Shown here: positions 35,453 through 44,250 of the stretch, in pieces
Numbering within the stretch: the stretch's first letter is position 1
How the letters are laid out: each line of letters starts with the position of its first letter
Origin: Sporisorium sorghi
Lineage: Eukaryota > Basidiomycota > Ustilaginomycetes > Ustilaginales > Ustilaginaceae
NCBI GenBank assembly: GCA_023212695.1
Contig: JALCCG010000042.1
Coordinates: 39,796 to 103,795, forward strand
Direction of reading: 5' to 3'
Length of the DNA: 64,000 bases
Program-made: the position numbers and the translations under genes
Notes under the pieces: model-generated
The model's input: only the letters and a program-made list of their open reading frames with translations
Told to the model about the DNA's origin: nothing
The model's database searches: none

Positions 35453-36817
35453 TTATGCGGCATGCCCTTCCGCAGTATCACCTTGCTCTGTACGAGTAGG
35501 CTTCGTATAGTTCAACCCGTTAAATATCAGGTTCAGCACGATTGCTGTCAAGCTGCCTGCAACAATGCCGTTATCTGCAAGAATACGGATGCTGTCCGGC
35601 AAATTAGCGAAGAGATCCGGTACAGTCGTCACGCCAAGTCCCATACCCACAGAACAAGCGATGATGAACAGGTTCTCATGACGGTTCAAGTCAACCTGAT
35701 CCCCCAGCATGCGAATACCGGAAGATACAACCATTCCGAACAATGCAACCATGGCCCCACCGAGCACAGAAGGAGGTACCAGTTGAGTCAAAGCCGCAAT
35801 TTTCGGAACAAACCCGATCAGGATCAGCAGACTGCCTGCTACAACAATCACGTCTCGTGTCTTCACGCGACTCATCTGGATCAGTCCAACGTTTTGAGAG
35901 TAAGTGGTGTAAGGGAACGAGTTGAAAATACCACCTACCACAATAGCGATTCCTTCTGCACGGTAACCGCGCGAAAGATCTTTGGAGGTAATATCTCGGT
36001 CTACGATTTTGCCAAGCGCCATAAATACGCCCGTGGATTCGGCCACACTGACAATCGCCACGAGAATCATCGTTACGATCGGAACGATCTTAAACTCCGG
36101 AGTTCCAAAATAGAATGGCTGCGGAGCACGGAACCATCCCGCTTCACGCAGTGGCGTCAGATCCAGGCCCCCGAACATAGCAGCAGCAATGGTACCGATA
36201 ATCAGACCAAGAAGGACGGAGATGGAACGCCAGAACCCTTTTGCAAAACGGTTCATAATAATAATGAAAACCAGCACCCCAAAGCCAAGGCTAAGGTTCA
36301 GCATACTGCCAAATTCTTCGCCGGCATTCGCACCGCCCCCTAGATCCGTCAAAGCAACAGGTATCAGCGTCAAACCAATGATGGTTACAACAGAGCCTGT
36401 AACGACAGGCGGAAACACCTTAATCAGCTTGCCAAACAGACCGGAGAACAGAATTACAAATAAACCGGAAGCAATGATCGCTCCGTAAATAGCCGACATC
36501 CCGTGCTGCTGTCCGATAATGATCATCGGACCCACCGCCTGAAAGGCACAGCCCAGCATGACCGGCAAGCCGATGCCGAAATACTTGTTGCCAAACACCT
36601 GCAGCAGAGTTGCCACCCCGCATGCAAGCAGGTCGATGGCGATCAAATACGTCAGCTGCTCCGTCGTTAAACCGAGCGCCCCGCCAACGATAAGCGGTAC
36701 GATAATAGCCCCTGCGTACATTGCCAATACATGCTGCAGACCCAGTGAAAAGGTTTTACCCGGATTCCGATTCTTATCAAAGATCGGATCTTGCACCGCT
36801 TGTTTCTGCTGTTCCAT
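35453..36817 (-). CDS. pbuX: Xanthine permease (nucleobase:cation symporter-2 family)
   Basis: 454 residues with 12-14 membrane helices. The NCS2 signature appears in VMLGCAFQAVGPMIIIGQQHG and AESTGVFMALGKI followed by the conserved NSFPYTTYSQNVGL region. It imports xanthine for salvage. The gene is 38 bp after xpt in the same operon under a guanine riboswitch, which fixes the substrate class. Confidence 0.94.
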   Translation of the reverse strand: MEQQKQAVQDPIFDKNRNPGKTFSLGLQHVLAMYAGAIIVPLIVGGALGLTTEQLTYLIAIDLLACGVATLLQVFGNKYFGIGLPVMLGCAFQAVGPMIIIGQQHGMSAIYGAIIASGLFVILFSGLFGKLIKVFPPVVTGSVVTIIGLTLIPVALTDLGGGANAGEEFGSMLNLSLGFGVLVFIIIMNRFAKGFWRSISVLLGLIIGTIAAAMFGGLDLTPLREAGWFRAPQPFYFGTPEFKIVPIVTMILVAIVSVAESTGVFMALGKIVDRDITSKDLSRGYRAEGIAIVVGGIFNSFPYTTYSQNVGLIQMSRVKTRDVIVVAGSLLILIGFVPKIAALTQLVPPSVLGGAMVALFGMVVSSGIRMLGDQVDLNRHENLFIIACSVGMGLGVTTVPDLFANLPDSIRILADNGIVAGSLTAIVLNLIFNGLNYTKPTRTEQGDTAEGHAA

Positions 36818-36855
36818 GACTTCTTAATTCCTCCCAATAAATTGTTGGCTTGGTT

Positions 36856-37425
36856 CTATGCGAATGTCACTACACCATCATCAAGTGATGCAATACGTAC
36901 AAGCGATTCGACCCGGTAACCCGCTTCAGCCAGCAATCGCCCTCCGGGTTGGAACGCTTTTTCGATGACGATACCGATGCCTGCCACTTCAGCTCCCGCC
37001 TGCTCAACAATGCGCGCAAGTCCAAATGCCGCCTCGCCATTCGCAAGGAAATCGTCCACGATCAGCACTTTATCACCTGGCTTGATAAATTTCTTCGCTA
37101 CCGTAATTTCATTCGTTTCCTGCTTGGTGAAGGAGTACACTTTCTCCACGAATATATCCTCACGGAGCGTCAGCGACTTCTGCTTCCGTGCAAAGATGAG
37201 AGGCACTTCCATCTCAAGCGCGGTCATAATGCCGGGTGCGATGCCGGAGGATTCGATGGTCAATACACGCGTCACATTCGCTTCCTTGAACAACCGTGTA
37301 AATTCCTTTCCAACCTCTTTCATCAATACCGGATCCATCTGGTGATTCAGGAACGAATCCACCTTCAGTACCTGTCCGCTTAATACAATGCCTTCCTCTT
37401 TCACTTTGTTCTGCAGTAATTGCAT
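36856..37425 (-). CDS. xpt: Xanthine phosphoribosyltransferase
   Basis: 189 residues; ATG 37425 follows AAGGGGGAG. It converts xanthine and PRPP to XMP. The PRPP-binding motif is [14 protein letters not shown], and [13 protein letters not shown] fits the flexible loop of the xpt group. First gene of xpt-pbuX, controlled by the guanine riboswitch upstream. Confidence 0.95.
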   Translation of the reverse strand: MQLLQNKVKEEGIVLSGQVLKVDSFLNHQMDPVLMKEVGKEFTRLFKEANVTRVLTIESSGIAPGIMTALEMEVPLIFARKQKSLTLREDIFVEKVYSFTKQETNEITVAKKFIKPGDKVLIVDDFLANGEAAFGLARIVEQAGAEVAGIGIVIEKAFQPGGRLLAEAGYRVESLVRIASLDDGVVTFA

Positions 37426-37463
37426 GATGCTCCCCCTTAAATTTTGTTCACATTCCAAGCAAG

Positions 37464-37514
37464 AAAAGCCCACTTCCTCCTCTCACCGAAACGCCGGGAA
37501 AGAAACAAGTGGGC
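37464..37514 (-). terminator. Riboswitch expression platform, intrinsic terminator
   Basis: Minus strand GCCCACTT ... AAGTGGGC followed by TTTTCTT, between the aptamer and xpt. With guanine bound, this stem should form and stop transcription. Confidence 0.82.
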
Positions 37515-37582
37515 ATAAGCAACAAAAACGCACCGTTAGCCAACCGGTCCATTGACCTGGCTTGTCCGCTGCTGCTGCCATA

Positions 37583-37650
37583 ACCCGTAGTCCAATCATT
37601 TCCGGTGATCGGGTAGAAACATGCAGGCCTATTCCTGCACCTATACGAGA
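37583..37650 (-). ncRNA. Guanine (purine) riboswitch aptamer
   Basis: On the minus strand the core reads CGTATAGG ... GTTTCTACC ... GGACTACGG, the purine-aptamer hallmark set. CGTA and TACG close P1, TGCAGG/CCTGCA forms P2, and CCGATCA/TGATTGG forms P3. The C in the GACTACG junction marks specificity for guanine and not adenine. It lies about 160 bp ahead of xpt. Confidence 0.93.
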
Positions 37651-37798
37651 AAAAGTATGATATCCAAATATCTTAGAATGCTTACGTATAAATGTTGAAT
37701 TTCCGAATGAATGAAGTATAACGCATTCCGTATGAAAAAATAAAGTGAAAATTTACGGAAATTAAAAACGTACGCTTCCTGAACTGAAACCTGCAAAT

Positions 37799-37823
37799 GA
37801 AAAAGCCACCCCCGGGCGGCTTC
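37799..37823 (-). terminator. Rho-independent terminator of the phosphoesterase gene
   Basis: AAGCCGCC / GGTGGCTT stem with a CGGG loop and TTTTT on the minus strand, 25 bp after the stop. Confidence 0.78.
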
Positions 37824-37848
37824 CTCAACAGCTTTCTGCTGCGGTCAT

Positions 37849-38946
37849 TTATTCAAAGGTAACATGGATCTGTACGATCTCGGAACGAGAGCCCAGCCGA
37901 ATCGGCGGTCCCCAGAATCCATAGCCTGAAGAAACGATGGAATGCATCTGTCCTTTTTGCAGGTACCCCCAATCATTCTCGAACAAGGCCTGGGTAATCA
38001 AATGTGCCGGGAAGACTTGCCCGCGATGCGTGTGGCCGGAAACGGTCAGATCAACGCCCTGCTCCTGAGCCTCGCCCAGCGCATTGGGCTGATGATCCAG
38101 CAGAAAGACAGGCTTGGACAAGTCCGCACCCTCCATGATCGAGGATAACGCAGCTCGGTCCTGATCCTGTTTGTCACGCCTGCCTACAAGCGTTATGCCC
38201 TCCACCGTCTGCATCTCATCATACAATACGGTCATGCCACTCTGTTCAAGCGCCTCGATCAACTCCGGAATTTCCCCTTCGAAGCGATCATGGTTCCCTA
38301 GCGATGCATACACACCGTAAGGTGCCTGGATGCCAGTCAGAATCTGATCAATGCCTTGGTGCAAGTACGCATCCAGATCGTCATCAATAATATCGCCCGG
38401 GAATAACACCATATCGGGCTTCAGGTCATTGATTTCCTTCACCATTCGCTCGGCATGGGCCTTGCCTGACAGTACGCCGAAGTGCATGTCGGATGCCATG
38501 ACGATATTCAGCTGCTGAAGTGCGCCGGCGTCCTTGGCTACGTGAATGTTGTAAGCCCGCACCACTGGACTATATGCATTAAAGGAGCCAAAGCCAATCA
38601 GAATGACCATCAACAAAAGCACGATGGAACCAGCAACCTTCTCCATGCCGTCTCTCCGCAAGGCCGTCATTCTCAGCAGCCATAACGTGATATGCATCAA
38701 CGGTAGCAGAACGATCAACACATAGAATATAGCCATCCAGTAGGAGCCGATAATATTCAGCACCGTAAGGTTACCGAGAAACCGTCCGGATATAAACGAT
38801 GTCGATACCACGGTCAGCACGGCAATATACACCATTTTGAGCGCAAGGGAGGGGCCGGGTTTCATCCAGCTCCATACGCTTCGCCCGATATAATAAACCA
38901 ATAAGCCATAAATTATAATCGCTACAATTCCTACAAAAATAAACAT
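37849..38946 (-). CDS. Membrane-anchored metallophosphoesterase (calcineurin-like)
   Basis: 365 residues. ATG 38946 has AAGGGG 6 nt upstream; ATG 38952 would leave no spacing. The first ~130 residues form four or five membrane helices. The catalytic domain shows the full metal-ligand set: SDMHFG, GDIIDDD, GNHDRF and GHTHRGQ. The protein resembles the YkuE/YaeI group, linked to lipid or nucleotide hydrolysis in Gram-negatives; the substrate here is unknown. It is monocistronic. Confidence 0.88.
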   Translation of the reverse strand: MFIFVGIVAIIIYGLLVYYIGRSVWSWMKPGPSLALKMVYIAVLTVVSTSFISGRFLGNLTVLNIIGSYWMAIFYVLIVLLPLMHITLWLLRMTALRRDGMEKVAGSIVLLLMVILIGFGSFNAYSPVVRAYNIHVAKDAGALQQLNIVMASDMHFGVLSGKAHAERMVKEINDLKPDMVLFPGDIIDDDLDAYLHQGIDQILTGIQAPYGVYASLGNHDRFEGEIPELIEALEQSGMTVLYDEMQTVEGITLVGRRDKQDQDRAALSSIMEGADLSKPVFLLDHQPNALGEAQEQGVDLTVSGHTHRGQVFPAHLITQALFENDWGYLQKGQMHSIVSSGYGFWGPPIRLGSRSEIVQIHVTFE

Positions 38947-39072
38947 CGTCATCCCCTTCCGTAACATCCATTATAACAAGTGGATTTTATAAATCCCAGC
39001 GGACGCCGCGGAAGGGGGAATTTCCGATCTATTTAGTTGGGGTACTGATGATGAATGACCCGGATTTTGCAG

Positions 39073-39384
39073 TTATAGACCTGTTCTTTGCTTAGGGAGC
39101 AGCTCATTCAGAAGCGACTTAAGATTGCGATCTTCCGTATACCGCTCTTGACCCAGATCCAGCTCGTTCACCCGGATATACGTATAGGTTTCGGCACTAT
39201 TCTCCGGTCTAAACAGCAGCTCGTCATGGGGATCAGGCACCACCTGGTATTCCATTTCATGAAACATGTCGAGCAGCTGCTGGCCTGTAGGACTCTTGCC
39301 TTTATCAACAAAAATCAATCCCCGCAGCTTCTTAGGCCCTTCCTTGTGTCCGACTGTAAAATGAACGATGCATTCCATGCTCAT
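39073..39384 (-). CDS. Hypothetical protein
   Basis: 103 residues; GGGGGA upstream of ATG 39384 supports it (ATG 39378 is possible). No signal peptide, membrane segment or known motif; mixed alpha/beta character from LRGLIFVDKGKS and ELLFRPENSAETYTYIRV. No neighbour explains it. The strong start signal is the main support that it is expressed. Confidence 0.6.
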   Translation of the reverse strand: MSMECIVHFTVGHKEGPKKLRGLIFVDKGKSPTGQQLLDMFHEMEYQVVPDPHDELLFRPENSAETYTYIRVNELDLGQERYTEDRNLKSLLNELLPKQRTGL

Positions 39385-39612
39385 TCATCCCCCTTCTCTT
39401 GGTTGTCGTGGTTGTCGAATAAATCCGTCTCTCTCATGATCTCCTGTCATCTCAACCTTCATTCTAAAACCCATACCGAATCTTAAGCAAATAAACGCCA
39501 AGAACCTTCCCGGCGTTCATATCCTAATATGTCTACTTCATTGTATGATAAAAAATGATAGCCATCTGTGAGAAAAGTCACTTCTGGTCAACTGAATATC
39601 GCAGGCCTTTGC

Positions 39613-40515
39613 TCAGGCCGTGTTGCGGCTGGCTTCGTCTACGATTTCTGTGGCGTCCGCTTCCAGTTCCTCCAACACATCCGAATGTGTCGAAGTGATG
39701 CTCTCCTCCGTGGATTCAAGGTCTGCTTCTGCATTCAGATACTGGCTTTGAATGAGGCCAAAATGATCTCCATAGCGCTCTTCCAGCTGTTCGCCCATAT
39801 CCTGTTCAAGCTGGAACAAGACCATCTCCTGGGTAAAATGATGCAGAAGCAGCTCTGCCATTACCGGATGCTCCGTGATCACGGCCCCTGTATCATAATC
39901 TCCTCCGCGCATGCCGAGTATGCACCATTGCCGGTCTACCACAAACGAAAATTTCCGGCCGCCCCCTCGGCGCTCCGCAAGGCCGTTCCATCCTGACCAT
40001 GCCAGCGTTCTAGAGAGCCCCTGGTCAGGTCCGTCACAGGCCCACAGAACCTTGACTCCGCGCGCTTCGGCCTCAGCTAGCGGTTCGCGCAGAAGTGCGG
40101 CTTCCTCACGCCATACGTCAACTACAATCTCTCGCTGGGCCCGCTTTAATTCCCGGGCGAGAACATCCAGCACGGCTTGGTCGCCTTCCATGCTAAGGAA
40201 GGGAGCTGCCGTTCCGCTGCCCCGCGGCAGGCTCTTCTCCACAAAAGCCAGTGATGCTTCCACGCGCCCGGATATCATCCGCGTCAATTCCTCCGGCTTC
40301 AGCGAACGGTAACGAACAGGTTCTCCGCTCATACGCTCCAGTGCCCCCTGCCGCTCCAGGCGCTGCATGGCTGCATATACGTTAGAGCGCGAGGCTCCCA
40401 GACGTTTAGCGACCTCATAACCACCCGCAGGCCCATACTCGGCCAGGTCCACCATAATCTTCGATTCAATCTCCGTAAATCCCAAATTGCGCAGATGATG
40501 CAGCAATTGTTCCAT
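39613..40515 (-). CDS. TrmB family transcriptional regulator
   Basis: 300 residues from ATG 40515 behind GGGAGG. N-terminal TrmB-type winged HTH (~5-75, with FTEIESKIMVDLAEYG and SRSNVYAAMQRLERQGAL), then a sugar-sensing-like domain (EIVVDVWREEAALL onward). An acidic tail, ending STEESITSTHSDVLEELEADATE, is unusual for the family. TrmB-type proteins are best known in archaea; this bacterial branch often has no known target. Confidence 0.83.
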   Translation of the reverse strand: MEQLLHHLRNLGFTEIESKIMVDLAEYGPAGGYEVAKRLGASRSNVYAAMQRLERQGALERMSGEPVRYRSLKPEELTRMISGRVEASLAFVEKSLPRGSGTAAPFLSMEGDQAVLDVLARELKRAQREIVVDVWREEAALLREPLAEAEARGVKVLWACDGPDQGLSRTLAWSGWNGLAERRGGGRKFSFVVDRQWCILGMRGGDYDTGAVITEHPVMAELLLHHFTQEMVLFQLEQDMGEQLEERYGDHFGLIQSQYLNAEADLESTEESITSTHSDVLEELEADATEIVDEASRNTA

Positions 40516-40610
40516 AATATTAGTCCTCCCATAGATGCTTGAACGCTTGCTCATTCATATATAAAAGTCTTCTCTCGCGCGCAAGGGCATGATCGTCCGA
40601 TCCCTACATC

Positions 40611-41462
40611 TTAAATCTGTTCAGCGCCGCAGCGCGGGCACCATTTGGAGCCCTTTGGCAAGTCGACACTGCAGATTTGACATTTCACCATATCGCGGGT
40701 TTCCTCATCGTCGCCTACATAGTCCTGACTTTGGTTATTCTCCTGCCAGAAGCGTATCCTGCGATCAAGCTCCAGCTGTCTCTCCCGCTCACGCTCAAGC
40801 TCCTCCCAGTGACGGCGCTCCTTCTCCTGCTCTTCCTGCTCCAAGCGCAGCTGATCTCCATCTACCTCCGGTTCAGACAACTCGATATCCTCATGCTCAC
40901 GTCCACGATCGCGATCATGTTCCGGCTCTGGCTCCGGCTCATACGAATCGACCTCGTATGGATCCGGATTCTGACGGTATTCATAGGAATGAAGCTCTTC
41001 CCGTTCCTGTTGTTCTTCGGCAGCTGCATATTCATGATCATCAAACAACATGCTCTTGCGCTCCTGCTGCTCTTTAGATACTTCCGGAGCCGATTCTTCC
41101 GGATTCATCAGATTAGCAAGCTTGTTCCCGCAATAAGGACAGAAATTGGCATCCAGCGCAACGACCCGGCCGCATTCGCAGACACGCTCATTCTTGAGCA
41201 CCGCAATCCGGTTCCGGATCGCTTCGATTTGTTCCTGCAAACCATCGCAGGTCTGGGCGAGCTCCACCATTTCCTTTTCCGCGATGGTCATATCCTGCAA
41301 GCGGTAGCCTTCATAGAAAACTTTACCCATCTGCAAGTAATAGGAACTCCGCTGTTGTTCAATTTCCGCAATTTGGCTGTTCAGTTTATTCACTTCCACC
41401 ACGTGCTGGGCTTTTTCAGTTGCACGATTGGCACCATCTTTTAGCTTTTGCAAAATATTCAT
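40611..41462 (-). CDS. Zinc-ribbon protein with coiled coil and acidic linker
   Basis: 283 residues. A predicted coiled coil (~5-95) is followed by zinc ribbon 1 (VCECGRVVALDANFCPYCGNKL), an acidic, charged linker (~130-250, containing EPEPEPEHDRDRGREHED), and zinc ribbon 2 (CQICSVDLPKGSKWCPRCG) at the C-terminus. The four Cys of each ribbon are intact. No enzymatic domain. It may be a scaffold; function not known. It is 95 bp upstream of the TrmB gene on the same strand. Confidence 0.78.
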   Translation of the reverse strand: MNILQKLKDGANRATEKAQHVVEVNKLNSQIAEIEQQRSSYYLQMGKVFYEGYRLQDMTIAEKEMVELAQTCDGLQEQIEAIRNRIAVLKNERVCECGRVVALDANFCPYCGNKLANLMNPEESAPEVSKEQQERKSMLFDDHEYAAAEEQQEREELHSYEYRQNPDPYEVDSYEPEPEPEHDRDRGREHEDIELSEPEVDGDQLRLEQEEQEKERRHWEELERERERQLELDRRIRFWQENNQSQDYVGDDEETRDMVKCQICSVDLPKGSKWCPRCGAEQI

Positions 41463-41845
41463 TCATAAATCCTCCTCTTTCGCATATCCCGAGTCTTTCG
41501 ACAATCGTCGGCTCATTGCCATATCTCTTCATTATGGTTATAAACGATTTGTAGTTAGCCATAAACCGGCTATCCCATGTTTCTTTGCAGTTCACAGACT
41601 GAACCTCGAGCCATCATATGATCTCTTATCGTCCAGTATACTGCCGTCATGGTTATACTATCATACCAAATTCCATGCCTCATGTGAAAAAGGAAGGGCC
41701 TTCCAATCCTCTCTCTTGATTCATCCACGTCCTGAACGTGTATATGATTAGAAAAATGCACCGCACCCTAAAGTATACAACTTGCCTCTTAGCCACACCC
41801 TATTTCCGTGCAGCGCATGCTGCCGAAGTCTGGAGGGATATTATT
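41463..41845. other. Divergent intergenic region, 380 bp
   Basis: Between the zinc-ribbon gene and a small plus-strand gene. A weak plus-strand promoter (TTCATC, 17 bp, TATGAT, around 41720-41750) is possible. No other signal was recognised. Confidence 0.4.
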
Positions 41846-42214
41846 ATGACAAACGATAAGAAGACCTATTATGTTTCAGTCAATCACAACCTGATCCAGG
41901 ATGTGCCGAACGATTCGAATGAATATGTTGTATATATGGATGATGAAGAGGTTTCGAAGCTGCGGGGGCTGCTCCATGAGGTCAGCAGCAGTGACCGGTA
42001 CGCTTTTAAACGCACCTTTGTCCCTTATAAATCAGCAGATCATGATGACGCCGCGGAGGAATACGATGAACGAACGATAAACCTCTATATCTTTCTCCAT
42101 GAACATGGGGATGAAACCACTCGCAAAACCATCGAGGATATGAACATCATAGGCAAGCTGAAGGATACCGGTTACGATGATCCTGGTTACGAAGACTCGC
42201 CACTGAATAAATAG
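41846..42214 (+). CDS. Hypothetical protein
   Basis: 122 residues from ATG 41846, with GGAGGG 8 nt upstream. Soluble and acidic, with KKTYYVSVNHNLIQDVP and an alpha/beta pattern. No known motif recognised. A long hairpin follows the stop. Confidence 0.68.
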   Translation: MTNDKKTYYVSVNHNLIQDVPNDSNEYVVYMDDEEVSKLRGLLHEVSSSDRYAFKRTFVPYKSADHDDAAEEYDERTINLYIFLHEHGDETTRKTIEDMNIIGKLKDTGYDDPGYEDSPLNK

Positions 42215-42235
42215 CCGTTAAATTCCACTCAACAC

Positions 42236-42271
42236 GAATGAATCCCGGAGCAGCCGCTCCGGGATTCATTC
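42236..42271. terminator. Long perfect hairpin between convergent genes
   Basis: 16-bp perfect stem GAATGAATCCCGGAGC with its complement and a 4-nt loop, between the convergent genes 41846-42214 and 42383-43261. It lacks a T-run, so it may be a barrier or bidirectional terminator. Confidence 0.6.
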
Positions 42272-42382
42272 ACGTAACAAGAACATGGCCCGGCCTTCCT
42301 CAGGTCCTGTTCTACTTTATAGATTTGCAGGGCGGGGGACAAGGATAAAAAGTCCCGTTTATCCTACGACTATTAGCACAGC

Positions 42383-43261
42383 TTACAGTTTAATGTTCGC
42401 CTCATCGAAGTATTCCTCCAGCGTCAAGCCGCTATCGGCGATGTCAGGCGCCAAGTCCTTGCCAACATAACGAATATGCCACGGCTCGTACACATAGCCC
42501 GTAATGTCCTCGGCCCCGTCCGGATATCGGATGATATATCCGAATTCAGGCGCGCGGCGTGCCAGCCATTGGCCTTCCTCCGTATGTCCGAATGCTTCCT
42601 CCAGCGCATTGCCTGCGCTTGGACTGGACACATCAATGGTTAGACCCGTTTGATGCTCGCTCGTACCCGGCACTGCGCTAACACGGTTAGCCTCTGCCTC
42701 CCCTTTGGTACGAACGTTATTCTCATATATTGTTTTCTGACGGTCATAAGAACGGTATCCTGATACGGCGCGAAGCTCAATACCGTCCGCTTTGGCTGCA
42801 TCGAACAATTCTTCGAGTGCATCCGCCGCTTCTTTTCTCAGGTTCCGCTTCTCATGCGGCTCATCAAAAGAAAATGGAACATTCGGCTCCACGAGATCAC
42901 TGGGTTCATAACCATCCGGCAGGCTGCGCTGTTTATTCACAACCACCGTCACGGCCTCCGCATTCGTTACGACTTGCTTGCCATTGCTCTCCTGAATGGT
43001 GGCCTGGAGTGCATTCTCGCTGCGCTTCGCCATCACCGGATCTGCTGGCTGATTCTCAGGCGATGTCTCTCCGTCACCCGAGCCGCCTTCAGGAAGCGTA
43101 TTTCCTTCCTGACCTTCCGCAGGCGATTGCAGCTCCTGCCCCTGCTCCTTGCCGGAACCCGCATCATCCGATTGACACCCCGCCAGAATGGCCCCTGTCA
43201 ACAGCAGCGATGACAGCATCACGCTTGTAAATCGTATTCCTCTTCCCGAAAATGCATTCAT
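42383..43261 (-). CDS. VanY-type D-Ala-D-Ala carboxypeptidase lipoprotein
   Basis: 292 residues from ATG 43261. Lipobox ILAGC near residue 28, then a low-complexity linker rich in E, G, S and P (to ~75), then a VanY (M15B) domain. Zn ligands and active-site motifs: SGYRSYDRQKT, TSEHQTGLTIDV and EPWHIRYVG. It trims stem peptides of peptidoglycan at the outer face of the membrane. The family also includes vancomycin-resistance proteins, but no van gene is nearby, so a wall-maintenance role is likelier. Confidence 0.9.
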   Translation of the reverse strand: MNAFSGRGIRFTSVMLSSLLLTGAILAGCQSDDAGSGKEQGQELQSPAEGQEGNTLPEGGSGDGETSPENQPADPVMAKRSENALQATIQESNGKQVVTNAEAVTVVVNKQRSLPDGYEPSDLVEPNVPFSFDEPHEKRNLRKEAADALEELFDAAKADGIELRAVSGYRSYDRQKTIYENNVRTKGEAEANRVSAVPGTSEHQTGLTIDVSSPSAGNALEEAFGHTEEGQWLARRAPEFGYIIRYPDGAEDITGYVYEPWHIRYVGKDLAPDIADSGLTLEEYFDEANIKL

Positions 43262-43447
43262 CTCTGCTTCTTCCTTTCCCACAGTTTGTCCTGACCTCAT
43301 TGTACCTTATCGGGAATCAGCGGGACAAACGAGCGGCTGGCGAATCATGGCGGATATACTCCGATTATGTCAGTTATACAGCAGCTTATCGCGTTTTACG
43401 GCGCCATCCTTAGCTAATCCCATCCAAATTTATGATGGATTCCCCAG

Positions 43448-44182
43448 CTAAGGCAACCTCAAACTTCTGCGCTTCTGCTCGGCTTGCTTGGCCGCCCCGC
43501 GGGCGATCAGGCCGAGCGCCTTGGAAGCGCCGCGGACGCCGGGCAGCAAGCTTGTCCAGTCCCCGACTGGGCCAAGCTGATCTGCCGGAGGCGGTGGTGA
43601 CAGCTGCACCGCCAGCTCGCCAAGCTGCGGGCCGGGTCGGTGCAGCCGGCCCTCGGCCGCGGCTTCGGCCACCCATTCGCCGGGAGAAGGGCCAGACGGT
43701 CCCTTCTCCTTCGCGCGCGTGGCCGTGTCTGCGGCAGAGCCGCCTGCCGACGGGGCTGCTTTGGCCCAGGCAGCGAAGACGCCGGCCAGCACCGCTTCCC
43801 GCGGCAGCCCCAGCAGCGTCAGCTGCTGGAGCGGCTCTGCCGCGATGTGCGACGCTGCGGCAGCCAGCAAGGCCGCAGCGTGCCCGCATACCGACTGGCC
43901 GCAGGTGCAGTCGGCAGCAGCGGCGAGCGCAGCGCCCGGCAATGGCGAAGGTGCCAGCTCATCGAGCCAAGGGGCACCTTTGCCTGCGAGCAGGCGGTAC
44001 AGCGCCTGCGGGTCTTCCTGAAGATAGGCCAGCACCGCCTCACGCGCAGCAGCGTCCAGCATTTTTACATGAACGCTGACTTCGCAGTCATCTGGTGATT
44101 CTTCGGCTCGCTTCACCTTACCCTTGAGCAGCCCTGGTTCGAACACCAGCTCCATCGGTTCGGATGCTCCTATCGGTTCCAT
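43448..44182 (-). CDS. SWIM zinc-finger protein
   Basis: 244 residues; ATG 44182 follows AGGAGGTG. The SWIM motif is CTCGQSVCGHAAALL (CxC...CxH). The rest is rich in Ala, Pro and Gly, and the DNA here is clearly more GC-rich than its neighbours. SWIM proteins are partners of SNF2 helicases (as YwqB with YwqA). It follows the helicase gene by 68 bp on the same strand. It is possible that the C-terminus has drifted; the catalytic role, if any, is unknown. Confidence 0.8.
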   Translation of the reverse strand: MEPIGASEPMELVFEPGLLKGKVKRAEESPDDCEVSVHVKMLDAAAREAVLAYLQEDPQALYRLLAGKGAPWLDELAPSPLPGAALAAAADCTCGQSVCGHAAALLAAAASHIAAEPLQQLTLLGLPREAVLAGVFAAWAKAAPSAGGSAADTATRAKEKGPSGPSPGEWVAEAAAEGRLHRPGPQLGELAVQLSPPPPADQLGPVGDWTSLLPGVRGASKALGLIARGAAKQAEQKRRSLRLP

Positions 44183-44250
44183 AGCCCACACCTCCTGCAG
44201 CCCATCCTTATACTTCAACAGGCTGATTATTACGCTCTATTTAATCCAGG

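Noticed and set aside
42383..43261. VanY-like gene as part of a vancomycin resistance cluster
   Set aside because: No vanH, vanA, vanX or vanRS neighbour; similar lipoproteins are common in bacilli.
43410..44098. Several long frames overlapping the SWIM gene
   Set aside because: High GC removes stop codons in all frames. Only the minus-strand frame with the SWIM motif and SD is supported.
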